From Phyto melanocephala (taxonomy: Eukaryota; Arthropoda; Insecta; Diptera; Rhinophoridae): 64,000 nt of DNA. Below the pieces are notes generated by a model. That model did no database searches and had not been told where the DNA came from. It was given only the letters and a program-made list of their open reading frames with translations. The position numbers were made by a program, and so were the translations under genes. This document shows positions 32,245 through 42,837 of the stretch, piece by piece. Where the stretch lies: contig OW799233.1 of the NCBI GenBank assembly GCA_941918925.1, positions 46,089,341-46,153,340 of the forward strand, given 5' to 3'. The stretch's first letter is position 1. Every line of letters starts with the position of its first letter.

Positions 32245-32850
32245 TATTCTAACATGAACTTTAAGGGGAGTTAATTAAGCATTTTCCGTCCGTCTGTCTG
32301 TCCGTGTGTATACATATATGTATAATAAGCTTTTTGAAACCACCAAACATTTCCACGACCCATGTAAGGTACCAAAATATCAGAAATATTCGGGAGCAGA
32401 TCGGTATTAAAAATCAGAAAAATAGCTTTATAAACACCTGAGATATGATGAAAAACCTACACAAACAACAAATGTCTTTATAAGTTAATCTACCGCAGAA
32501 AAATTTTATTTTTGTGGAAAAAAATATGGGAAAAAACTGAGGCAGTCTAGTTCATTTCCTCATATCTCAGAAAGCAATGGGGCGATCGTGCTGGGTTTCT
32601 ATGGGGATTCATTACCGGATATTTAAAAAAAAAATTAAACCACATTCAGATCTGAGTAATATGTGAGGGCTTCTAAAAGTTGATTTAAACAAACACATGG
32701 ACAAGCGGACACGGCTCAATCCACTCCCCTAGTCATAAGCTTTCAGAAAACATATTCTTAATGGTGTCGGAATGAATACTGTCGAAATTACAAAAGGAAC
32801 GACAAAGCTATATAAAGCCTTGGGCATCACAGTTGAAGGGTATAAATAAA
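32245..32850. repeat. Two INE-1-like fragments arranged head to head
   Basis: The segment 32250-32470 is an inverted partial copy: TCCGTCCGTCTGTCTGTCCG, then ACCAAAATATCAGAAATATT, then CACCTGAGATATGA are inverses of blocks in the 20153 copy. From about 32510 a direct partial copy follows, with CATATCTCAG, GACAAGCGGACACGG, CAATCCACTCCCCTAGTCAT, GTGTCGGAA and the end GTTGAAGGGTATAAA. The two diverge from a common centre near 32490 and are not equally decayed, so they are more likely two insertions than one inverted duplication. Confidence 0.6.
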
Positions 32851-32859
32851 AAAAACTTT

Positions 32860-33735
32860 AAATATATTCATATTTATTTTTATTTGTTTTGTGTAAAAAT
32901 GGAGTTCTACTTTATAAAATTTCACAAATTGAATAAGATTATAAATCCTCTTTTTTGCGCAAATCATATTGTTATAATTAAAGAAGACAGCAAAATGATG
33001 TAAGTGAAAGTCCTGCAAGCAAATCGAGATCTTGGTGTACTTACATATAACGTTTAAAGTGGGCTTTTACTGTCGATTGGCTTAATTCTAAGGGAGATAA
33101 AGCAAAGACAGAATAGTGTGTTTTATATGACAAATTACAAAAAACATCTTACTCATATTAACTTGATTTTCAAATGCCATAACAATTTATTACATCTTTC
33201 TTCTCCAAGAAGAGGATGACAGTGAAGATTCAGTTAGAAAGTGCAATAATGATAATGACATTGTTATTGATGCTGGCAAGAAAGACATTGTCAGTTCAAA
33301 AACAATATTTTTTTCGATATTTTTCCAAATCGTAAAAAAATTTGAATAGAAATTCTTAAATTTTTGTTTAGAAAAGGGTAAAAACAGACGCCGTATTTTG
33401 TGTTAAACAAAATATATGTAGTTTTTAAGGGAACAACCAGTCGTTTATTTTTACTTAATTATTTAAATTTATAATGAAAATAGCAACGGGACAACAGAGC
33501 GTCATATAAGTCATAAGTTTTTTTATCTTCTTTACCTTGAGATAAAGTGTCACTGAACCACACCGGACCTTATCGTTATATTCACCATTGATTTCAATAA
33601 GCGAGTGATAGGTTGTTTTGATTAAAAGTGTTGATTTTAACACAGAATACAAAGACGTCACTGTTTGATTAGGCTTATGGATTAGTGGAGTCAACGGGAT
33701 TACTTGTTCGAAAATAATTTAGCGAATCAGTCACC
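32860..33735. other. AT-rich intron
   Basis: No gene or repeat recognised. Short frames on both strands have no conserved features. Confidence 0.4.
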
Positions 33736-34145
33736 ATTAACGGTAAATAAAATGGTGATAAGGGACTTGGGGCTAGAAATTGAGGATATGGACCTGGACG
33801 ATATGTTTTCCTAAGAGAATGGTGTCACTTGCCATACAGTAAAAGAAACAATGGCTCTCTTTTCCCAAGAAATTAAATGGCCGTGTTATTTCACGTCTTG
33901 GTGATATTAATTTACCACCACGATTATGAGATTTGATACTATTGAACTTTCTTCCTTGGGGATATTTAAAAGAAAACGTGTACGTCTATAAGCAATGAAT
34001 AATTCAAGAGCTAAACGATGAGATAATTTGGCATATTAACAACACTGAACCTCAATTACGTCTTGAAACTATGGACCACCTAATAGAAATATGGTACCGA
34101 AGCTGTCGTGAGCATTTTGCCCATATTTTGTCTCAGATTATTTGA
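33736..34145 (+). pseudogene. Mariner (DD41D) transposase C-terminal fragment D
   Basis: The translation, broken by stops and shifts, gives LEIEDMDLDDM, then ENGVTCHTVKETMALFSQE, then worn versions of the PPR-CDLTPLD and C-terminal blocks. It is very close to the corresponding part of element C (EIEDMDLDDMWFQQNGA), so both derive from one subfamily. The second catalytic Asp is again Asn. Element ends were not found. Dead. Confidence 0.65.
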
Positions 34146-34196
34146 TGTTAAAAAAAATACTAAGACATTTCTATAAAAATCTTTTAATTGATTTAC

Positions 34197-34424
34197 AACT
34201 AGCTGGGCTCGGTCCGCGTGGCTGGCCCCACCGAAACAGAGCATAGGGTTATCGCGCTAATCTCTATCGGGCAAAACAGAAACACAAAAAAAAACTAAAT
34301 GTTGCGCCATCTGTCGGACGACCAAAGAGCATGTATATAAAATTTGGTAAAAATCGGTCTAGCAGTTTTTGAGTTTATCGCTCACGAACCTACACGTAAT
34401 TTTTATATATATAGAGATTAACAT
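34197..34424 (+). repeat. Short repeat of the ACTAGC..TATATATAGAG family (~228 bp)
   Basis: It starts AACTAGCTGGGCTCGGTCCG and ends GTAATTTTTATATATATAGAG. Near the end is AATCGGTCTAGCAGTTTTTGAG, equivalent to the GGTCTAGCCGTTTAA block of 6541-7361. It has no tandem units, so it may be the minimal form of that family. Confidence 0.55.
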
Positions 34425-35393
34425 GTTTAGTTTTGATTGGACTACCCTGTATAAATTTAACCAGTTGCCCTGAAATTAAATTAACTTTATTGATAATTTT
34501 TGTATAAGTCACGAATATATTTTTTATTTTAGCGTCTTTATTTATAAGTATCACTGTAAGTTTTGAGGATCTTAAATCCAGGAATAATTCTTCAACGCCA
34601 ATTGCACCCTATAAGCTGTACAGAAATGAGGACAGAGATACTGTAACCGTAAATGAAGAGAAGTATCGATTTACGATAGAACATTTTTTGGGTCCTTCTC
34701 GTGTAAATAGAATTCAAATCTGTTTTTGGTAAAAAAAATTTCCATTTTATACTCCAAGGAAAAAAAATAAAAAAAATATAAACGAAAAAGTTATTATAAT
34801 TATAAACCTATAGTGGCCACCCTGTGCTATAAGATGGTAACTCTAGTAAAGAGGTGATATGTAGGTATAAGTAACCCTAAATAGCAAAAGAAACTGCACT
34901 AAAAAGTTTCTTTTAACTGAAATAAATACATAAATACTGCACATAAAAAACAAACGTAATATCATCCAGACCTTGCAAATTTTTTACAGCAAACCTGGTG
35001 GCCTAGAGACTTAAACACACGCAAACCAATAATGAGGAAAATACCCATTTTATTCGGCAACCAATCAACCGTAACAGAAACACACAAACATAAATGTTAA
35101 AAGCCATAAAAACCTTCTTATTGCATTGTCCCGTGGAGCGTATGATCAATATTTAATTTTCTACTTCATTTACATATTTTTGTTTTTATATGTCAGCCGT
35201 ATGACATGACAAACGCACAAACAAATAGAAATGGAGAGGAAAGAAAACATAATTTATACATATTTACTATACTCTGTGAATAAAATGGGAAAATATACTT
35301 TTTATTATTTACTTTTTGTTATTGTTTATCCCTTTCATTTTTTTACATGTGTGTAAGTTTCTTTATTATTTTTTTTTTTTTAACTTCACTTAC
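34425..35393. other. Dystrophin intron downstream of the 35394-35566 exon
   Basis: AT-rich intron with no gene recognised. It ends with the splice donor GTAAGTGAAG on the minus strand (35384-35393). Confidence 0.45.
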
Positions 35394-35566
35394 CTGATTG
35401 CAATACTTTTTGATTTCAAATTATTCCAACGTTGATTCATTTCATCCAAGCGACGCTGTAACATAACCGCATCTTCTTGGGAGGTGAGTGAACCCAAAAG
35501 TTTACGTCCTGTGCCATCGAGACGATCATAAACCACACGATGTGTTTCAATTTCCGATTGTAAATC
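35394..35566 (-). CDS. Dys: Dystrophin internal exon (spectrin-repeat rod), first in this window
   Basis: The 173-bp exon on the minus strand starts after a TTTTGTAG acceptor and ends at a GTAAGTG donor. It encodes 57 residues plus two bases: it opens DLQSEIETHRVVYDRLDGTG, has LLGSLTSQEDAVMLQRRLDE, and ends NQRWNNLKSKSIAIR. The DLQ-EIE-H---Y--L pattern and the DAV-LQRRLD-MN-RW--L--KS--IR end match the last two helices of dystrophin spectrin repeat 22. It splices in phase with the exon at 26983-27133, completing an Arg codon. No stop or frameshift is present. The exon preceding it in the transcript was not found up to 64000. Confidence 0.95.
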
Positions 35567-36249
35567 CTACAAAACAAAAAAAAAAAAACAAAATGAATAA
35601 AAAATATATATAAAACTATAGTGTACAAATATAAATACATAAAAATATATACAAATGTTGTGAAAAAAGGAAATGAATAAGGAAGGATAAAAACTTATAC
35701 ACAAACATACACATTTTATTAAGAGAAGGTATGTGGTTATTATTTACAATAATATATAAGTATATTAAATGCGTAACGGTACACCGATGTATATAACAGT
35801 ATGTAATTTTATTCATACATTTTTGCGACAACTGAAGTTTAATTCGATTTAAAATTTGACAATACATACACACAAAATTTGTTTTCTGTATATATTACTC
35901 TTTAAATAAAATTATCGATAACAGATAGACGCATACTCAAAAAATATGTTTTCTACATATATATAAAACTCTTTTAATAAAATTGTCGATAAGATACATA
36001 TAGTTTTTGATATACATTTTTCAATAATGAACTTTTTTCAAAAAGTTCTGCGAACATTTATCAATAACAAATTAAGAACTTATCGATAGCAAATATTTTT
36101 TTATGTACATATTTTACATATTTAACTAAAGAAAATTTTTCGAAAAGTGAATAATTATCGATAACAAAATTTTTCTGTGCGAAATAATCGATGGCAAAAA
36201 TTTTTCTCAAAAATTAGTTTTAAAAAAAAAATTTAACATAAAAATTAAT
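35567..36249. other. Dystrophin intron, TATCGATA-containing sequence
   Basis: AT-rich intron in which isolated ATCGATA motifs appear (near 35915, 36080 and 36158). It grades into the array that follows. No gene is seen. Confidence 0.5.
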
Positions 36250-36965
36250 CGATAAAATTTTATTGATAAAAGGTGTCTGTAAAAATTTATCGATAAAAAA
36301 ATTTTCTATAAAAATTTATCTATAAAAAAAATTTTCTAAAAAATTTATCGATAAAAAAATATTCTATAAAAATTTATCGATAAAAAAATTTTTTATAACA
36401 ATTTATCGATAAAAAAATATTCTATAAAAATTTATCGATAAAAAAATTTTTTATAACAATTTATCGATAAAAAAATTTTCTATAAAAATTTATCGATAAA
36501 AATTTTTTCTATAAAAATGTATCGATAAAAATTTTTTCTATACAAATTTATCGATAAAAATTTTTTCTATAAAAATTTATCGATAAAAATTTTTTCTATA
36601 AAAATGTATCGATAAAAATTTTTTCTATAAAAATGTATCGATAAAAATTTTTTCTATAAAAATTTATCGATAACAAATTTTTCTATGATAAAATTTTTTC
36701 GATAAAAAAATTTTTTATAAAAATTTATCGATAAAAAAATTTTCTATAAAAATTTATCGATAAAAATTTTTTCTATAAAAATGTATCGATAAAAATTTTT
36801 TCTATACAAATTTATCGATAAAAATTTTTTCTAAAAAAAATGTATCGATAAAAATTTTTTCTATAAAAATGTATCGATAAAAATTTTTTCTATAAAAATG
36901 TATCGATAAAAATTTTTTCTATAAAAATTTATCGATAACAAATTTTTCTATGATAAAATTTTTTT
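36250..36965. repeat. ~30-bp minisatellite array built on TATCGATA
   Basis: About 22-24 head-to-tail units of 29-30 bp have the pattern AAATTTATCGATAAAAA followed by TTTTTCTATAAAA. About twenty contain an exact TATCGATA palindrome; variants read TGTATCGATA or TTTATCTATA. A higher-order repeat is present: the block ending AACAAATTTTTCTATGATA at 36671-36690 recurs 265 bp later at 36936. TATCGATA is the core site of the fly factor DREF, and CGATA is that of BEAF-32. Whether they bind here cannot be told from sequence. Confidence 0.9.
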
Positions 36966-39113
36966 ACAAAAAACATTTAATCAAAACTTATGAAAAACAA
37001 AAAAAAATTTCTTATAAAAACATTAAAAAAAAACATTTGAAAACAAAAAAGTTTTCTATAAAAAGTTTTCAAAATAAAATTTTTTCTATTGAATTTATTA
37101 AAAAAGTAAAAAATTGTTTTTTTTTAATAATTGAAATTACAAAGTAATTGTTTCAATACATTATCTAACATAATTACTTCAATTTAAATCTATTTCAAAC
37201 TTTCTCTAAAAAAAGCTAATTATTACCAGCATTAATTCGCAACTTACATCTTTAAGAACACATAAAGTGCACTTTAGCTTTACTTAACTTTAACTTAAAA
37301 TTCCCTTTTCCCATTTTTCTCTATTATACCAAAAAAACTTTATTTGTAAGTACATGCTCATGTTAAAATAGCAACAACTCAAAATACATATGTTTTCAGT
37401 ACACAAATGCGTGTGTGAGTATTTGTTTACTTATATGTAACAGCAGCACGAGTTGCCATCGATTGGCAGGGAAAGTAGGAGAAAGGAAAAATAAAACATT
37501 TAACGGTATAAACGAGACTTTGTTTTTTTTATTGTGAGTGTATTTTAGTTGCATTAATTTACGTTTATGTTTATATTTATGTTGTTATTCTAGTTGTACT
37601 TTTGCCACACAAAAACAAATTCTAAATATTTTATTAGTTTTTGCAAAAAAAAAAAAAATATAAAGAAGGACCAAAGCATGAAAAGCGCTAGTTGTATTGA
37701 AATGCATAAACAAAATATGCAAATTATAGTTTATTTTTCATAACAAATTTATAAAAAGAAATATTTTTTTCACAAGCTTTTAGATTGATTCATATGTATT
37801 TTTAGGAATAACTTTAAAAACATACATAAAACTTATTCATGTTTAAATTAAAGCATGAAAATATTTTTTTTATTTTGCCGTGATTTTTGCTACCCTTCAA
37901 AAGAGTATATTTCAGAAGAGTATATCGTCACCTTAAAGACGAAATAACTTATTTGCAGTTTTCAAAAGTTTACAGGAGAGGGGAAAAAACGTTATAAAAT
38001 TGGAACTATCTGCAATATTGAAACGAAAAATACATATTTAAATTAAAATGACACCACATACTATATATACCGGTTGAGAAAATTTCGTTTTTCTAAACAC
38101 AGCCGATGTTATGTCACTTAGGTTTATAGGAACTGTAAAAACCTGAAACCAAATAATCTGTCAGCAGTACTAATTATTTAATATGAATAAATAACAATTT
38201 TTTTTATAAATATAAATATTATATACATTAAATGATAACATTTATAGTTTCTTTTACTGGTTTAAGCAAAAAATTTATTTAGTGTTTGTTCAAATTACAC
38301 AAAATTAAACTTTTACCCTGATTTTTGATGATTTATTTTTCTCATTTTTTAATGCGTAACGGCTCGTCAGGTACTAACTTGGTAATAACTTGGGGACTTG
38401 TAATATTAGATGTTTCAAATTTTGCACACATATGCGTTATGATATAGGGAATAATAATCCATAAAAAAGCTCAATTTTGAAATTTTTCAGATAGGTGATT
38501 AGGTTTTTAACATGACGATAATCGTATATATCGTAATACCATGTGATATACATATATTTATATATTTCATTTCAGATCCACATATACATACTAGGGTGAT
38601 CGACTCGGTTTTACAACCGGTGGAAAACCCGGGGTTTTACTCTTTCAGCTGGCGGTTTTTTCCAAATGTTAATTTTTCGAATGTAGTCTACACCGGTTTT
38701 TTTACTCACAGAAGCCGGTTTTTTCATTTTTAGTTTTATGTTCATTTATCTTTGTAACCAAACGTACCATATTATATTTATTACTCAAAAAATTTCTTAA
38801 AATCAGAAAATTTATTAAATTATCTTGTTCTTTTGTGTCACTAATATTAGAAAATTAACATTTAAAATAAAAAAAAATTAAAAAGGTCGAAGTAGAAGAA
38901 ATAAAAAAAATCACAATTTAGTCGCCATATTTTGTTTCATGTAGAGAAACAATGGCATTTTTAAATTTATAAACCTAACCTTAAAAGTTATAGGTAATTG
39001 AAGCATAAATTTAACTTTTCTGAAACAAAATTAGATCTTTATGTTACATTCAAAGAGTACTTTATTTAAAAAAAAATAATTATTTTCGAATCATTGTTGT
39101 CTAAAATATCTAG
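36966..39113. other. Intron sequence with a possible hAT-like end at 38592
   Basis: Mostly featureless A/T-rich DNA. At 38592-38735 the sequence TAGGGTGATCGACTCGGTT, followed by repeated CCGGTTTTTT and GGAAAACCCGGGG motifs, resembles the subterminal region of hAT-type elements. No matching second end was found. Confidence 0.35.
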
Positions 39114-39959
39114 AACAAGTAAGAGCGCTATATTCGGCCGTGCCGAATCTTATATACCCTTCACAACGTGTAGTCATGCAATAACAGTAGTTTGTATCAC
39201 CATTCCATATGATATACGTACATACATATAAAAAACATACATATATAAAAACATCCCATTGTAAAATTATAAATTAATTATAATTTATAAATTATGTTAA
39301 AAAAAATTTAAAAAAAAATTAAAAAAAAAAATTTTAAAAAAATAAAAAAAAATTTAAAAAAAAATTTTTTTTTAAATAATTAAGATATATATAATACATA
39401 TAAAACAAAAAAAAATAAAAAAAAAATATTTAAAAAAAAATAAAAAAAAAATATTAATAAAAATATAAATAATATGTTAAATAAAAAATTAAAAAAAAAA
39501 ATATATAAAAAAAAAATAAAAAAAAAATTTGGGCTCAGCTGGGATTCGATGCCACGTTTTCTCTAACCAGTATACACGTTTGTATGTATGTATGTTGTTG
39601 TTGTAATGTTGTTTTTGTGAAAAAAAAAATCGAGGTGGTCGTGGGTTTTTACTCATATCTCAGTTGTTTATGTACCGATGTTTCTGATTTTCAATACCGA
39701 TCTAGTCCCGAATATTTCTGATATTTGAATACCTCACCCGAGTCCAAGCGATGTCGGGGGGCTTCAAAAAGTTGATTTCAACATACACACGGACAGACGG
39801 TCAGACGGACAGACGAACAGACTGACAGGGCTTAATCGACTCCCCTATTCATAAGCTTTCAGAAAATATATACTTTATGGGGTCGGAAATCAAAATTGTA
39901 GAAATTTCACACGGATTGACAAACCTATATATACCCTTTTTCATTGTTGAAGGGTATAA
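39114..39959 (+). repeat. INE-1/DINE-1-like repeat, well preserved copy
   Basis: It shares order and sequence with the copy at 20153-20950: AACAAGTAAGAGCGCTATAT at the start, GGCCGTGCCGAATCT, the A/T-rich middle, GCTGGGATTCGATGCCA, the GACGGACAGAC run, TTAATCGACTCCCC, GGGGTCGGAA and a final hairpin of ACCCTTTTTCA with TTGAAGGGTATA. The high similarity of the two copies indicates recent spread. Confidence 0.72.
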
Positions 39960-42837
39960 AAATAAGAATATATCGTACGTGACATAAAACAGAAGTGATT
40001 TTGAGGTATATATGGGAATAGGAAAAAATCTGCGAATATTAGGAGGTATTTTTTTATTTCTTACACTAAACCAAATATTTTTTATTTAAAATCCATCATA
40101 CTTAATTGAAAACAATCTTGAATTTAATATTGTTAACGACATATCGTACGTGACAGATTTTTCTCTAATAGTTTTCTTAGGTAAAAAAATTTATTCGTAT
40201 GTTAAGAAAAAAAGTTAAATTCTAAATTAGGTGCTCTTGCTACTGTTCAAATACGAATTATGGCGACAAATAATGTTGTTGGGAAATCAAAAAACATACC
40301 TCTAATTGGACTCTATATATTCTTTTTTCTTATGGATCCTGTTAATTGTTGTTGTCACCTTAATTTTAAAGCATATTTACAATTAAAATTAATTTTTACA
40401 ATTAAGTCGCTAAAAAAAAAGTTGATTGCAATTCTTTAAAATAAGTCAAAGAGATAATCAGATTAAACTCTTATTATTAGTCTTGAAATAATTAAGTAAG
40501 CTCTTAATACCTGCGCATAGTCAAATTTGAGTGTTTTTTTTTTTTATCAATAAACTTATATTGAGTTTTAATTTTTACAGTCGTGGTTGACACATTTATG
40601 GAAATGTCCATATGCGCTGTCTACTTTCATATTGTAAAGCGTTATCGAAAACCCATTTCCCCGGTTGTGTTTATAAACAAATAGGAAACCGTCAAGATGC
40701 CACAGGCGTAGGTACTACATAAAAAAGAAGTTATAATATCATACCAATATAAACAGTCTGAATGCCATTTGGACAACGAATTCGTGGGTCAGGCCGTAAT
40801 GGATTAGCTTATCAAAAATAAAAAAAAATTAAAATAAATCGTTAATATAAATCTATTAAAATGTATCGATATCATTGTTTAAAAAAAATTACTTAATAAA
40901 ATAAATATTATATTATACATATTATAGTCATATTAAATTAAAAACTATTCTATAGTTGTTACAAATCAACCAGTCATTAGACTAGTTTTGTGTCTGCCTT
41001 CTTGCCTCTTGGTTACATTAAAAAATAAGAACTTTTTGCTCGAGGACCTTTTGAAAGGAAAATTTATATATAAATAAAAGAAAACTGTCGTCATGCATAT
41101 TTAACTTCTTTTACATTGCCTTATAATTTAATATGGTTATTACTCAGTCCAACCCTTTTTCCAAATAATTAAATAATCTAAAGCTTTAATTAAAACTCTT
41201 AATTATAAAAAATGTGTTCTCTTACAAAAGACCAACAAAAACATCAATAATTAATGTTTCGTCGTCCTTTCCCATTGCTTTTAAAAATTAAAAACATAAA
41301 AAAAAAACAGATTTTAGTAAAAAAAGAGCTGGAGTGTGAGTGAAATGGTGCTCAAAATAATAAAGTTGAATGACATTACTTTGTCATTGCTTTGTTTTTT
41401 TTTTATTTACATATTTTTTTTGTCTTGCTCATGTTGTTTTTTTTTTTGACATTTTGTTGAACTTTTTTTGTAATCTTTATGTTTTTGTTGTTCTAATATA
41501 AGCGTGTCTCTCTCTATACATGGTATGCTTAAAGCACACAGGCTGCAGCAACTGTAGTTGTATAGATGTGTATGTATGCGTGTTTGCGTCTTTACAAGCA
41601 ACGAGCGTTTGTATTAAAATTATAACTTTTCATAAATCTCAAGTGTGTTTTAATAAAAAATCGCATAAAAAATTCATGTTAATTTTTCTAAAATATATGA
41701 TTTTGTTTATTGTTGTTTTTTTTTCGAGTGTAGTAATATCATAAAAGTTTTTTAATTAGGAGATATTTTCATCATATTTTTCGCAATATACCCTAAAGTA
41801 TTAAGGCAAGTTATTGCCGAATTTTACATAAAAGATTTTTTTATTTCAGTCAAATCAAATATCGCTTAAAATTAAAACCAAAGACAACTTGTTTTATGAT
41901 TTCTAAAAATGTCCATTTTTTAAGAACATATTCTATACAACTATTTTAGCACCAAACCACCATTAATCATTTTTATAAATTTGTTTCTCCTTGTTCATTT
42001 GTTTTAAACACTTCTGCGCTGTAGTTCTGAAAATGAAGCAGGTGTTTAAGCTGTAACAAGGGATTTCGATGGCATTAGTTGAATAGCAAAGTGTTGTGTT
42101 TTTCCAACAACAGCAACAAAACAAAAGAGTTTTAAATGCTGTCTACTTGCATGAACTTTTCATAAATATAAATCTATGTTGCTTTACATGGGCATTATTA
42201 TATGCCTACATCCTGTAGCAGCCAAAAAAAAAAACGTTATTAATTTGTCTTAAAACATAAACCCTTCAGGTGTTGTAGACAAACAAACTGACCCATTTAT
42301 AAAACGATTCTAAAGCTTTTGAAATACAGCTGTATGATCCTTGTTATTACTTAGGTATTTCGACAATCAAATGCTTTAAATACAACCGGTTTACTGTAGG
42401 CTATTTATTATACAAAAAATATAAGAAATGGCTTAATAATCTATTTTAAACGCAATTAATATGTCTTTAAGAAGAACGATTATAAACAAAAAAAAAACAT
42501 TTATTTACTAAAAAATAAAATTATGGATAAATTCGAAAAAGAAAAAATAGCGACGGTTGCCTGTAAAAGTACAATTTTGACGAGCCAGTTAGATTTGCAT
42601 ATGTCTCACAAATTTTAAGGTCAGATGTAAAAAACTTGCCGTGTATTAAAGCCTTTATTGATAAACTTTTAATAATAATTTATGAAAAAGTAATTTGAAG
42701 CGATGAGTTTTTATAAGAAAACGATTACTATCGATTGGGTTTTACAAAAATAATAAATATTTTTTAACATCTGTTCAAACTTTGAAAAGACAATTTGAGG
42801 CCTATTCAAACGTTCATTTTAATAGTTTTAGGACAAT
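39960..42837. other. AT-rich intron
   Basis: No gene recognised. An exact 15-mer ATATCGTACGTGACA occurs twice, at 39970-39984 and 40141-40155. Otherwise there are short frames only. Confidence 0.45.

Noticed and set aside
36250..36965. Possible CRISPR-like array because of regular 30-bp repeats
   Set aside because: Units are head to tail without unique spacers, in a eukaryotic intron; this is a minisatellite.
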